From contig NZ_JACIBK010000013.1 in assembly GCF_014195325.1 (NCBI RefSeq), positions 1-64,000 on the forward strand: a stretch of DNA of 64,000 bases, written 5' to 3'. The first letter of the stretch is position 1, and every line of letters starts with the position of its first letter. A program made the position numbers and the translations under genes. Positions 46,828-55,552 of the stretch are shown piece after piece. The notes under the pieces were generated by a model. That model saw nothing but the letters and a program-made list of their open reading frames with translations, had not been told where the DNA came from and searched no databases. This DNA comes from Rhizobium sp. BK650 (GTDB lineage: Bacteria; Pseudomonadota; Alphaproteobacteria; Rhizobiales; Rhizobiaceae).

Positions 46828-47045
46828 GTCTCATCCTGGAAATTATTGACCGGTCGCATCGGGCCGCAATCGTCCTTGAGGGCGTCCGCGAGTGCATTCT
46901 CAGCGGCCGTAGTCGTGGACTCGGATACGAAGCCGAGGGGCGGCACCGGATTTTCATCGGCCGAGCATTTCGCCAGCTGTTCGTACTTCCCGGCGCAACT
47001 GGCAAGGGCCGCGAGGCTGCCTATCAGCATGAGGACCCCCTTCAC
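46803..47045 (-). CDS. Small T4SS lipoprotein (VirB7 / entry-exclusion EexN-like)
   Basis: An 80-residue protein with a lipoprotein signal (MKGVLMLIGSLAALASCAGK; Cys 17 in the lipobox ALASC) and two further Cys. It is coupled to virB5 (ATGA overlap upstream) and overlaps virB6. Position and size fit VirB7 or the EexN exclusion lipoprotein, which cannot be told apart by eye; no other VirB7 candidate is in the operon. Confidence 0.75.
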   Translation of the reverse strand: MKGVLMLIGSLAALASCAGKYEQLAKCSADENPVPPLGFVSESTTTAAENALADALKDDCGPMRPVNNFQDETWIPSATR

Positions 47046-47833
47046 TGGTTCTGGTCCTCGAATGCCTTCAGCTGATCCCGAACGGAAATGCCTTGCGGTT
47101 GCGTCCCACCGTCACGCATGACGCTGTCCGGTAGGGGCGCGAATGTCTTGAGGTTCTGCGATGAGGTCGCGAGGGCCGCTTTATATTGCTGGTTCAGGAG
47201 CATGACTTGGTTGTTGAGCGAGCCGACGGCTTCGTTGGCGGTCTGATTGCCCTGCAGCACCATCTGGGTATTTTGCTCCAGCGCCCCCTTCAGGTCCTTC
47301 GCCGTTCCGATCTGCTGGGTTGCCTGCATGAAGGAATTCTGCCGGTCCTTGGTGGCGCTGTTCATCGCATCGGTCAGCGCAGTCAACGTTGTCAGCGCGT
47401 TGATCCCTTGCGAATAGGCCTGATTGGCGCCTGAGAGCTCACCACCCTTGACGGTATCGACCACCATCTTCACGAGGTTGAGCCCATTGATCAGCTTAGC
47501 CGCAGTGTTCTGGAATTGACCGCCAATGCCTCCGAACACCGCCGCGTTGCTAGAGAGCACCGTGTTGAAATCCGGCGCCTGTCCCATGGTGAAGCCATTG
47601 CCGGTCGCGAGTTTGGCAAACTGGCTCGCATCCTGCGTTCGGTCGCCAGTGATCGCTGCCAAAGTCTTCGTGGTGTTGTCCTTGACGACCGACGTGTCCT
47701 GCTGGATCTCCGACGAAAGTCGTTTGATCTCTTCGCTGATCGAGATGTTTTCCGAGTCCTTGACAGGTACTTGGCCATAGGCCTGAGGGACGGAAACGAT
47801 GGCGAGCGCCGCTGCGATCATTGCTGCTTTCAT
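47042..47833 (-). CDS. virB5: VirB5 minor pilin
   Basis: A 263-residue secreted, mostly helical protein with signal peptide (AAMIAAALAIVSVPQAYG), then long amphipathic helices with Gln/Asn/Ala heptads (IKRLSSEIQQDTSVVKDNTT; QNTQMVLQGNQTANEAVGSL). These are typical of the VirB5/TraC pilus-tip family. In known systems it decorates the T-pilus and contacts the recipient. Confidence 0.88.
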   Translation of the reverse strand: MKAAMIAAALAIVSVPQAYGQVPVKDSENISISEEIKRLSSEIQQDTSVVKDNTTKTLAAITGDRTQDASQFAKLATGNGFTMGQAPDFNTVLSSNAAVFGGIGGQFQNTAAKLINGLNLVKMVVDTVKGGELSGANQAYSQGINALTTLTALTDAMNSATKDRQNSFMQATQQIGTAKDLKGALEQNTQMVLQGNQTANEAVGSLNNQVMLLNQQYKAALATSSQNLKTFAPLPDSVMRDGGTQPQGISVRDQLKAFEDQNQ

Positions 47834-47853
47834 GTGTCTAACCTCTCCTGTTC

Positions 47854-49026
47854 TCAGTTTGACGTCGGCCTGGAATCGACGACCGTCACGAGGCCAAGTG
47901 CCGGGTCCTGCAACGCCGTGAAGGTCGCGACCGCGTCATTTGCACGTGCCTCATCCTGCAGATCGGACAGCCAGCGCTGGATCTGTTCGTTGGTGGCGTT
48001 CTGCGGAACAGCGAAGCAACGCGTGCCACCGGTGTCGATGATGTTGCTCGGGCACCGAATCTCGGCCATGACAAGTGACCCGTCATGGTCGTTCGAATTT
48101 CCGCCACCACTGCCACGCAGGCTTGCCGACGAGGATTGCAAGCCAGACTGAAGGCGCTGCAGATATTGCTGGTTTGCAGCGATCGATTTGCCAAGCAGCT
48201 CGTTCCAGACGGAACCGCGTTCGATCTGCGCTTGAGTATTTCGGTCGACCGCCTTCTTCAGCTGCTCGCCGCAGCCGTTTGCGTAGCTCGCAGTTTCTGG
48301 CTCGGCTGTACCCTCCGCCGGGGTGTTATCACCGTTCTGGGCTTTGTTACGGGCATAGTAGGCGGAGACCTTTTTGACGTAGTCCTGCGTCTCGGGAATG
48401 TTGGGGATCTGACCGCTCTGTAGTGACTGCCGATGCGGACCGGCATTGTAGCCGGCGGCGATCAGGTCATAGCGGTCACCGAACATGCCCTGGAGCTGCT
48501 TGATGTATTTAACGCCGCCACGAATATTGTCGCGCGTGTCATAGGGGTTGACGCCAAGTTGTGCTGCGGTGCCGGGCATCAGCTGCATGACGCCGGTCGC
48601 ACCGACTGCCGACCGCGCCGACTGGCGGAAGCGGGATTCCTGCTCGGCGATCGCCATCGCGAAGTTCGGATCGACGCCCTGCCGGATTGCCTCCTGTTGC
48701 ACCATACTGGCAACTTCCTGCTGGCTTGGCGTGCGAGACGATGGCGCTGCGGGCGTGGTGTCTCCCCCCATGCCATCGGCGGAGCAATCGGCCGGCGCGC
48801 CCGAACCCTCACCGGGTGCAACGCTGTCGGCCGTTCCGCCCGATGCGCCTTTGACCTTCCGAGTATCGGCCTGATAGGACCGATACCAGTTCTGGGTCTC
48901 CTGCTGGATCTTCTGGCGCGCCTGGTCGATGACGGGAACCTGGGCATGGCTTGTGCCGACGGGAAAGACGAGAGCCAAGGCCAAGACGCCGGCCGCGGCT
49001 CCCTCAAGGTGCTTTGCGTGCTTCAT
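47854..49026 (-). CDS. Second lytic transglycosylase in the T4SS operon
   Basis: A 390-residue protein. Start MKHAKHLEG at 49026 overlaps the virB4 stop. Signal peptide ends TSHAQ, then a VirB5-like leader QVPVIDQARQKIQQETQNWY, a Ser/Pro-rich linker and a goose-lysozyme-like SLT domain (FAMAIAEQESRFRQSARSAV, catalytic Glu in AEQES; GATGVMQLMPGTA). A 150-residue tail follows with Cys pairs. Such enzymes open peptidoglycan for channel assembly. It is unusual because a VirB1 is already encoded at the operon head. Confidence 0.9.
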   Translation of the reverse strand: MKHAKHLEGAAAGVLALALVFPVGTSHAQVPVIDQARQKIQQETQNWYRSYQADTRKVKGASGGTADSVAPGEGSGAPADCSADGMGGDTTPAAPSSRTPSQQEVASMVQQEAIRQGVDPNFAMAIAEQESRFRQSARSAVGATGVMQLMPGTAAQLGVNPYDTRDNIRGGVKYIKQLQGMFGDRYDLIAAGYNAGPHRQSLQSGQIPNIPETQDYVKKVSAYYARNKAQNGDNTPAEGTAEPETASYANGCGEQLKKAVDRNTQAQIERGSVWNELLGKSIAANQQYLQRLQSGLQSSSASLRGSGGGNSNDHDGSLVMAEIRCPSNIIDTGGTRCFAVPQNATNEQIQRWLSDLQDEARANDAVATFTALQDPALGLVTVVDSRPTSN

Positions 49027-51523
49027 CGACCGTCCCCCCATCCCAGTCGCAGAATTTCGAGAGCCAGTTCTTTGGGTCCTCGCCGTATTCGTCGAGCAAC
49101 ATCTCGACTTCGCGCACCGTCTCCTCGCGGCCCGACAGCACCTTGATGAACTCCGGCATGTGGGACATGTCGACCCGGGCGATCACGCTGCTTTTGGCTT
49201 GCTGGATCAGCATAAAACGCGAACTCGGATCGCCGTTCTTGACCCAGTCGAATTCTGCGCGCGACAGCCCGAAATGCTCCATGTAGGAGTTCTCGTCGGC
49301 CTTAGGATTGGCAAAGAAGATGTTGGTCGACGTCTGTTCGATGATCGTGCGGCTGACGCTCGAACGCACAACGTCATCGGCCGACTGCGTCCCGAAGATG
49401 ACGAGACCGTTCCGTTTACGGATGGTCTTGAAATAGTCCTTCATGGTGCGCTTGAACTCGTCGTCGTCGAGCAGCTTCCAGGCTTCATCCATCAGGTTGA
49501 TGATCGGCGCCTTACCGTCGTAGATCGCATCCAGCCGATGGAACATGTAGAGAAGAGCTGCGGTACGCACCGTTGGATCATCAAGGATCGACGTCATGTC
49601 GAAGCCGATCATCGGTCGCGAGATATCGAGATCGTCGGCCGCGTTGTCAAACAGCCAGGCGTAAGGTCCTTTGTCGACCCATTTGTCGAGGCGGGCAATC
49701 AGGCTTCCCTCGGTTCGCTCGCTGCCTGCAAGAAGTGCCCTCAGCGACGAAAGACGACGATACGACCGGTCCTTTGTCTTGAGGACGGACTTGATCGCGT
49801 TACGAATGATCGCCTCTTCCTGCGGCGTCAGGCTTTCGCCTTCCTTCGATGGCTTCAGCATGAAGCTCAGGAGCCCGTAAAGGAAAACGCGGTTCTCCTC
49901 GTTGTCGTCGAGAAGCAGCGGATTCCATCCTGACGGCTGGCCAGGCTCAAGCGACATGTAGGTTCCACCCGCTGCCCGCACCATAATGTCGAGACCACGG
50001 TCCTTGTCGAAGACAATCGTCTTCAGCCGGGGGCTGACCCGATAGGCCTGCAGGATCAGGAAGGCCATGATGACGGTCTTGCCGGAACCGGTCGGACCGA
50101 AGACCGTCGTGTGCCCGACGTCGCCCTGGTGGAAGTTGAAGAAGAAGGGCGTGCCTGACGTTGTCTCGAAGATCGTAATTGCCGGCCCCCAATGGTTGCC
50201 ATCAGGTTTGCCGTAAGGATAGGCGTGAAAGCTGCTCAAGCCGGCGCAATTCAGCGTAGAGATCAGCGCACGCCGCGCGATATAGGCTTGGTTGCCGGGC
50301 AGCTGCGCCCAATAGGCGGGTTCAGCGTTCAAATCCTCTCGGACATAGGAGGCGCCGAGAGCGCCGAGTTCGTTGCCGATCAGCGCCACCGCATCATCCA
50401 GCTGAGCGGTGCTTTTGGCGACCGGCATCACAGTGAGATGATGCTCGGTGAACGCAACCCGTTTGCGGGCAAGTTCGTCGCGGGCAATGTCGAGATTGGC
50501 CTGGACGCTCGATCCGCCTTCGTCGGCCTTCGACATCTGCCGGTCCAGCCGTTCGATCCGGCTGCGCGCCGCCATATCGTCGACAAAGGACATCGACTGG
50601 GTCAGCACCAGCTCGAATGGCAGCTTGAGGATATAGTCAAGCATGCCGGCGCCGGTCTCCGGCGGATACTCTTTTAAGGAGACCATCGCCACGTAGCGGT
50701 CATCGTCCGGTATGTCGCCCTGCAGGTGGATGATGCGGTTGCCGATCGACGTTCGGCGCGCCGGCAGCATCTCATCGATCGGGATGTTTCCAAGCCGGAT
50801 CGGTCGGACGCGTCCACCATTCAGCAGCGTATAGAAGAATTCACATTGTTCGGAAAACCAGACTTTGCGGGCAGCCTCGTCTACCAACATGTCTTCGGAA
50901 ACGTCGCGGAAGACTTTTCTGTTGTCGCCGAGGTCAGCTTGTACGCGTTGTACGTCGCGAAGAACCTTCGGCCCATAGACAGAAAGCGACTTCTCCAGCG
51001 CTCGTGTTGCCTCGACGAGTTTATCGCGCATCGCACGGACCTGTTCCTTGCGCACGATCGTGCCGCTTGCGCCCACGAGGCGGGAGAGCGCGGATCCCTT
51101 CCGGAACATGGGGCGCACGACCAGCGAAACATAAGTGTCGTTCACGAACATCTCGTTTTTCGAGATGCTCGACTGATAAACGTGATCGAGGCGCTCCATA
51201 AAGGGATCGGCGAAGGCTGACGGCAAAGACGGCGCGACCTTGCGTCTGATTACATGGGTGTAAAGTGCGAAGCTGCCGATGGACGAGATCGCACGGAAGG
51301 CGGCGTTGCGCTGCCGCTGCAGCATATTGATCGTTTCGATATCGGCCGTCTCGAAAGAAAAGCCGGTGAGCTTCAGGGTCGAGACAAGGCAGTCGTTCTT
51401 CAGGCGGATGATGCCGTTTTCGATCGGCACGTAGAAAGGGACGTGCGTTGCGACACGGCGATCCGCGAAAATTTCCCATCCCTTCGTGAGACTGCCTTTC
51501 AGCGATCTCGCCATCGTGTTCAT
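49004..51523 (-). CDS. virB4: VirB4 secretion ATPase
   Basis: An 839-residue ATPase, the length of the family. Walker A GPTGSGKT at 476-483, Walker B IINLMDE at about 674-680, and GTQSADDVVRSSVSRTIIEQ motif after it. It lies 3 nt beyond virB3. It energises substrate transfer and pilus biogenesis in known systems. Confidence 0.97.
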   Translation of the reverse strand: MNTMARSLKGSLTKGWEIFADRRVATHVPFYVPIENGIIRLKNDCLVSTLKLTGFSFETADIETINMLQRQRNAAFRAISSIGSFALYTHVIRRKVAPSLPSAFADPFMERLDHVYQSSISKNEMFVNDTYVSLVVRPMFRKGSALSRLVGASGTIVRKEQVRAMRDKLVEATRALEKSLSVYGPKVLRDVQRVQADLGDNRKVFRDVSEDMLVDEAARKVWFSEQCEFFYTLLNGGRVRPIRLGNIPIDEMLPARRTSIGNRIIHLQGDIPDDDRYVAMVSLKEYPPETGAGMLDYILKLPFELVLTQSMSFVDDMAARSRIERLDRQMSKADEGGSSVQANLDIARDELARKRVAFTEHHLTVMPVAKSTAQLDDAVALIGNELGALGASYVREDLNAEPAYWAQLPGNQAYIARRALISTLNCAGLSSFHAYPYGKPDGNHWGPAITIFETTSGTPFFFNFHQGDVGHTTVFGPTGSGKTVIMAFLILQAYRVSPRLKTIVFDKDRGLDIMVRAAGGTYMSLEPGQPSGWNPLLLDDNEENRVFLYGLLSFMLKPSKEGESLTPQEEAIIRNAIKSVLKTKDRSYRRLSSLRALLAGSERTEGSLIARLDKWVDKGPYAWLFDNAADDLDISRPMIGFDMTSILDDPTVRTAALLYMFHRLDAIYDGKAPIINLMDEAWKLLDDDEFKRTMKDYFKTIRKRNGLVIFGTQSADDVVRSSVSRTIIEQTSTNIFFANPKADENSYMEHFGLSRAEFDWVKNGDPSSRFMLIQQAKSSVIARVDMSHMPEFIKVLSGREETVREVEMLLDEYGEDPKNWLSKFCDWDGGTVDEARKAP

Positions 51524-51526
51524 CGC

Positions 51527-51859
51527 TTACACTCCGTAGGTTCTGACGCCCCCACCGAGCTTCCGGCCAAGAGGATTGACGCCGCACATGCTGAGGCGCC
51601 CGACGATCTCGAAGAACCAGAGATCGAGCTTGACGGTGAGCACGTAGAGAATGCTGTGGAGGACCACGAAGGAGACCGGGAACCACAGGATGGATCCCAG
51701 GATCATGAACACCATCAGCGACACAAAACATTCGGCCACGAAGTAAGTGTACGGAATTCCCATCACCGTCGGCGGCCGCGTCAGAGCCAATATAACCGGA
51801 TGGGATTCGATATATTCATCGCCACCGACGGCTGTGTTGCCAGATCCCGCCATGATCAA
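51527..51859 (-). CDS. virB3: VirB3 membrane protein
   Basis: A 110-residue protein with the VirB3/TrbD pattern: N-terminal HPVILALTRPPTVMGIPYTY, two close hydrophobic helices (FVSLMVFMILGSILWFPVSF), and DLWFFEIVGRLSMCGV near the end. Its start overlaps virB2 by 4 nt. Confidence 0.93.
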   Translation of the reverse strand: MIMAGSGNTAVGGDEYIESHPVILALTRPPTVMGIPYTYFVAECFVSLMVFMILGSILWFPVSFVVLHSILYVLTVKLDLWFFEIVGRLSMCGVNPLGRKLGGGVRTYGV

Positions 51860-52227
51860 GATCCGCTGCCAGCGAGGAAGTCGACGAGCTCGGCTGCGGC
51901 AAACATGCCGGCAAGGCTTCCCCCAACCCGAAGCAGTGCTCCCCAGGACCAGTAGCCAAAGGCTGCGGCGAGAAACATGCCGATGAAGGCGATCGCTCCT
52001 ACAGATCGGCCGAACGGGCCGGTAAAAAACTGCACGAGCCGGTCAGCGGCATTTTGCAAGGCGTCGAGATTCTGCGCCGCCGCAGGCTCGTACTGGGTGG
52101 CGAGCAGGATCAGGGTCGCCGCAAGCACGATAGCGGCATTACCGAACCATTTCCTTCGGGCCATTGAGGACCAGGCAAAGCTGCCATAGAGAACCGCTGT
52201 CTGGATTGCCAATGCGATGGGATTCAT
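51856..52227 (-). CDS. virB2: VirB2 pilin
   Basis: A 123-residue pilin precursor with a long leader cleaved near AAAQ (residues about 48-52), then NLDALQNAADRLVQFFTGPF and two hydrophobic helices (VGAIAFIGMFLAAAFGYWSW; GSLAGMFAAAELVDFLAG). Coupled to the upstream virB1 (ATGA). Confidence 0.93.
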   Translation of the reverse strand: MNPIALAIQTAVLYGSFAWSSMARRKWFGNAAIVLAATLILLATQYEPAAAQNLDALQNAADRLVQFFTGPFGRSVGAIAFIGMFLAAAFGYWSWGALLRVGGSLAGMFAAAELVDFLAGSGS

Positions 52228-53369
52228 TCAAACACCTCTTCCTTGACGATTTTGACCTGCCCGCCGGTATCCTTCCGTGCCTCATCACGCTGAGGACGGA
52301 CGTCTGGTGGGGACGGTGTTGCAGCTGAGAAAACAAGCATGGGGGATTTGGCCCGCTCGGCAGCCCCGGCGCGGCGATTGTAGTTGGGCGCGAACTCCGA
52401 CGACGAGCCGGCTCGAAAGATGGTTGGATCGGCCGCTGTGCCGGTGTAGTATCCGACGACACGCGTGACATAGTCGGCGGTCTCGCGGATCAATGGTAGG
52501 GAATGGCGAAGGTCCACGTTGGGCGCGCCGGCATTATAGGCGGCGGCGACCAACACAGGATTTTTGTACTTGGCGATCAAGACGCGGAGAAATCGCGTGC
52601 CGGCCCGGATGTTCTGTTCGGGATCCGTCAGGTCCGCCGCGCCGAAGGCTTCGCCGATCCGTGGCATGACTTGCATCAAACCGATGGCGCCGGCGGAGCT
52701 TACCAGGTGTGGATCGAATGTGGCATTTTCGGCCCGCATCACAGAAAGCACCCAGTTCGGATCAACCTCCTCCTCACCGGCAACCTTCAATGCAAGGCTG
52801 GCATAGTCCGTGGGGACGCCGGACAAAAGATCCGGTCGGGCCTGTGCTAGTGGTTCGCTGACATTGACATGATGCGCGGTTGCCGGCTCGGCAAGCTCGG
52901 GGACGGCTGTTGCCTGCTCAAACGAGTAGACGCTGACCAACGAATGCACAGCGCGTTCCCGACGGTCATTCTTGCTCCCGGCCGCTGATCCTGATGATCG
53001 CCCCGCGATGTCATTAAACCCTCCGATGAACTCCGACGGGCGAGCGCTAATTCGAAGCGCGTCAGTGACCGAGCCGCTAAATCGATCGTTGAAGCTGGCA
53101 GAATCGATCGTTGGGATATCGAGCGTCGAAGCAGCGGCGGAGGTCTTCGGACTTGGCGGCACGGCCGCCACCTCGTCCGCCTTCAGCTCCATTTTGTTGG
53201 CAATGTGCCCGATGTGCGTCGACTTTCCCGAGACGATGCGACCGCTGCTGTCATCGGGGCCGGAGGCAAAACCGGTGAGGAGAAAAGCCGACGTTCCGGC
53301 GAGCCATAGCACGCTCCGCGAGGATATCTTGTGCGGTCTCTTCACAGGCGAAAGCGGGAAGCTATCCAT
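52224..53369 (-). CDS. virB1: VirB1-like lytic transglycosylase, first gene of operon
   Basis: A 381-residue protein with an N-terminal hydrophobic segment (SVLWLAGTSAFLLTGFASGP) and a C-terminal SLT domain: VDPNWVLSVMRAENATFDPH (Glu catalytic), SAGAIGLMQVMPRIGEAFGA, AAYNAGAPNV. The first 170 residues are a low-complexity periplasmic extension. No good ribosome site before the ATG; the start lies only 18 nt from the operator, so the leader is short. Confidence 0.9.
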   Translation of the reverse strand: MDSFPLSPVKRPHKISSRSVLWLAGTSAFLLTGFASGPDDSSGRIVSGKSTHIGHIANKMELKADEVAAVPPSPKTSAAASTLDIPTIDSASFNDRFSGSVTDALRISARPSEFIGGFNDIAGRSSGSAAGSKNDRRERAVHSLVSVYSFEQATAVPELAEPATAHHVNVSEPLAQARPDLLSGVPTDYASLALKVAGEEEVDPNWVLSVMRAENATFDPHLVSSAGAIGLMQVMPRIGEAFGAADLTDPEQNIRAGTRFLRVLIAKYKNPVLVAAAYNAGAPNVDLRHSLPLIRETADYVTRVVGYYTGTAADPTIFRAGSSSEFAPNYNRRAGAAERAKSPMLVFSAATPSPPDVRPQRDEARKDTGGQVKIVKEEVFE

Positions 53370-53386
53370 GACTGAACCAATGCCAA

Positions 53387-53404
53387 CTTATACTGCGGTA
53401 TAAG
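53387..53404. promoter_or_regulatory. T4SS operator O1
   Basis: CTTATAC-TGCG-GTATAAG, a perfect 7-bp inverted repeat, 18 nt before the virB1 start. The same 16-bp core recurs at 53444 and 54817 in front of T4SS-associated genes, so it is probably a repressor or activator site for the transfer regulon. Confidence 0.7.
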
Positions 53405-53443
53405 ATTTTGAACCGCATTCAGTCTTGGAAATCAACCCTAAAG

Positions 53444-53459
53444 TTTAACTGGAGTATAA
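53444..53459. promoter_or_regulatory. T4SS operator O2 (imperfect)
   Basis: On the minus strand TTATACTCCAGTTAAA, matching the 54817 copy at 13 of 16 positions. It is centred 56 bp from O1, inside the same virB promoter region, and contains a TATACT that could be a -10 element. Confidence 0.55.
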
Positions 53460-53507
53460 TTAATGCGACGCCGCGAGGTGTCAGAAGGAGAGCTTCCCCA
53501 AAAGGAA

Positions 53508-53963
53508 TCAGTCCCTTAGCCGCGACCATTTATCCGGGGTCCAGCGATAATGAAGTTGTTCGCCGTCTCCCAAAATGCGAGCAAGACGGACGGCGGTGCC
53601 GCCCTTCACCAATACCGAACCGGCGTCCGTGCCAGAAATCCTGACAGAGATTCGGCACACGAAATTAGGCAACTCCCTCTGCAGCCTATCCACCGCGTAA
53701 CAGGACTCGACCTGGTAGCGTTCGCCTTCGCCGGCACTCGTCAGGCCCCTCTCCTGGACGGGACCAAGAGGCTGGCGTCCGAAATCAGTGCCATATTCAA
53801 GTTGGCATTCGACGATATTGTTGCGATAGGCCCTGCAAGATGTCAGGTTGAGATAAGCAAACGGCGCCGGCGGCTGTGGTCGCGGCCGCTCAAGCTGATG
53901 ACCACATCCGGCCAGCACCGTCATCGCCGCCAGAGATCCCGAGAGCTTCGTGAAAAAACGCAT
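53508..53963 (-). CDS. Hypothetical lipoprotein upstream of virB operon
   Basis: A 151-residue lipoprotein: MRFFTKLSGSLAAMTVLAGC (lipobox VLAGC), then a Pro-rich linker and a beta-rich domain with four Cys (LTSCRAYRNNIVECQLEYG; VESCYAVDRL; FVCRISVRISG). The upstream frame to 54041 is open but not part of a signal peptide. Likely an outer-membrane component serving the T4SS. No named family recognised. Confidence 0.65.
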   Translation of the reverse strand: MRFFTKLSGSLAAMTVLAGCGHQLERPRPQPPAPFAYLNLTSCRAYRNNIVECQLEYGTDFGRQPLGPVQERGLTSAGEGERYQVESCYAVDRLQRELPNFVCRISVRISGTDAGSVLVKGGTAVRLARILGDGEQLHYRWTPDKWSRLRD

Positions 53964-53974
53964 AGTATCGCTTT

Positions 53975-54757
53975 CTAGCTTGCCTGCCGGTAACCGGCAT
54001 GTTCGAGGGCTTCGAGGAAAAGATCGCGGGCGAGAGCGCAATAGGGCGACGATGCCTGAGCGATGTGAACCTGGGTGAGCACCAGTCCGAGATCGGAAAT
54101 GGTCGTCACGACGTCCTTAAGGTCACTGTTGAACGCGTCCCGCAACATCTCGCGGCCATCGTGGCCTTTGATCACGATCGCGTAGTCGTCACGCGCGATG
54201 CTGTGCCAGAGCTCGATCATGCCGGTTTCGCCGATTGCGCTTTCCGTGTCGCAGACGAGCAGGAGGGCATAATCCGGATCGCCCACAGCACTTTCCTCTA
54301 TCGAGGTGTCTCCGCGAAATTCCGTCAGCACCACGTCGGAGGCAAAAAGCATCAAGCGCTCGTTCACCAGAAGGCGCTTTTGGCCGAGGCGGACAAAGCC
54401 GTTCATCACGGCGGAGCGAATTGCTGCCGGTGGAAGGTCTTCTGCGCAGTGTTCACAAATCGATGTCAGTTGGCCGTTGAGGAAGGCGAAGGTGCTGTGA
54501 AAGCGGTTGACGACGGATCGCTCGACATGTTCGGTCTGACCGCCCAGCGCCTCGACGAACGCATACGCGTGAAGTGGTCTGAAAGGCTTCGCCAGCATTT
54601 CACCTTCCGGAACGGATCCTCCCTCTCCGATAAGGCTCGAAGGGCCAACCACGACAGCGGCGGACCGCGTCTGTGCACCACAGCCAGGGCAGTCCGCTGA
54701 GAATGGCACCTTGTACCATTCTTTCGTCAGGAGGGATCGATTGTGTACCAGTGTCAA
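53975..54757 (-). CDS. Hypothetical cytoplasmic protein with split zinc ribbon, 260 aa
   Basis: No known domain recognised. Two CxxC pairs, CPGC (residues 23-26) and CEHC (101-104), could bind a zinc ion; the remainder is mixed alpha/beta. No signal peptide. It is followed after 11 nt by the lipoprotein gene and preceded by a third copy of the T4SS operator 60 nt from its start, so it belongs to the transfer regulon and might be a regulatory or relaxosome accessory protein. Confidence 0.6.
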   Translation of the reverse strand: MTLVHNRSLLTKEWYKVPFSADCPGCGAQTRSAAVVVGPSSLIGEGGSVPEGEMLAKPFRPLHAYAFVEALGGQTEHVERSVVNRFHSTFAFLNGQLTSICEHCAEDLPPAAIRSAVMNGFVRLGQKRLLVNERLMLFASDVVLTEFRGDTSIEESAVGDPDYALLLVCDTESAIGETGMIELWHSIARDDYAIVIKGHDGREMLRDAFNSDLKDVVTTISDLGLVLTQVHIAQASSPYCALARDLFLEALEHAGYRQAS

Positions 54758-54816
54758 ACCCTATTCCTGAAAAAAAAGAATACCGCCTGGCCCGCAGCTT
54801 AGATCGAATGACTACC

Positions 54817-54832
54817 TTATACTCCGGTATAA
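54817..54832. promoter_or_regulatory. T4SS operator O3
   Basis: TTATAC-TCCG-GTATAA, perfect 6-bp inverted repeat, same core as O1. It is 60 nt upstream of the 260-residue gene, so that gene and the virB operon are probably co-regulated. Confidence 0.65.
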
Positions 54833-55010
54833 TTTTATCAGCAGCAGATCGCTTGCTCAAGCGGGAAAAAGCCTGAGACTTATGATCGGTTGCGATAGTG
54901 GCATTGCCGAGGTCTTGTTGTCGCGGTCTTGGTTGTTGCGAAAACCGCAGCAACCACGATTGCCATTTTGCCAATTGAGTGCTTATCCGAAGACGCAGAC
55001 CTCCTGGACG

Positions 55011-55366
55011 CGCTTTCACCGTTTCGCCAAACGGGTGAACCCCTCATTCACCGATGCGCCGGATCGCTCAAATGCCTATTCGCAGAATAAGCTGTTCGCT
55101 GAGTGGCCCAATCGCGCGCCCACGCAACCACCGATTCAGCGACCCGCGCAATCACCAATTCACTGATTAACTGAATCGGCTGGCCTCCCATTCGCCCGAT
55201 CGGTGTCGCCCCATTTCACGGATTTGCTATTTCGCTGATCTGCCGTTTCGCCGGATGACCCAATCGCTGCTACACTCATTCGCCGACGTACCGATACGCC
55301 CAAACGGTCCCAAGCCGGTCCAATCGGCGAACCACCTATCGGCGCGACCGCCCATTCGCTGATTAG
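55011..55366. repeat. Tandem array of degenerate 16-bp repeats
   Basis: Roughly twenty 16-bp units of the type CYNNTTCGCYGATNNG follow one another, for example CTATTTCGCTGATCTG (55227), CCGTTTCGCCGGATGA (55243), CTCATTCGCCGACGTA (55275), CCTCATTCACCGATGC (55043), AGCTGTTCGCTGAGTG (55091). Phase is kept from 55043 to about 55202, slips by 8 near 55205, then is kept again. 16 is not divisible by 3, so this is not a repeat protein. Iteron or relaxosome-binding role likely. Confidence 0.65.
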
Positions 55367-55552
55367 CGCAAGCCCCTGACCTCCTAGATGCTACCGCATT
55401 TCAAGGCGGCCGGACGCTCTTGCCCCAAAGAGCCGGCTCCCCAGCCCCCTCCTACCAGCTCAATGTCTCTCCCTCAGCCTTGTTTCGTTCGAGAATTGAA
55501 GGACCCGGAAAACGCTCCCTCGCCTTTGAGGCGATCGCCCCTCGGGCGAAAC

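Noticed and set aside
44935..47121. 728-residue plus-strand ORF antisense to virB5-virB8
   Set aside because: It is the antisense shadow of four intact T4SS genes, rich in Arg/His/Asp, with no domain and no ribosome site.
47951..47960. Other YATCCTGY matches as nic sites (also in virB9 at about 44519, at 27600, and 38232)
   Set aside because: The octamer is expected by chance several times in 64 kb; these copies lie in coding or featureless DNA without an adjacent palindrome.
55011..55366. CRISPR array
   Set aside because: Units are 16 bp, contiguous and degenerate, without spacers; no cas genes nearby.
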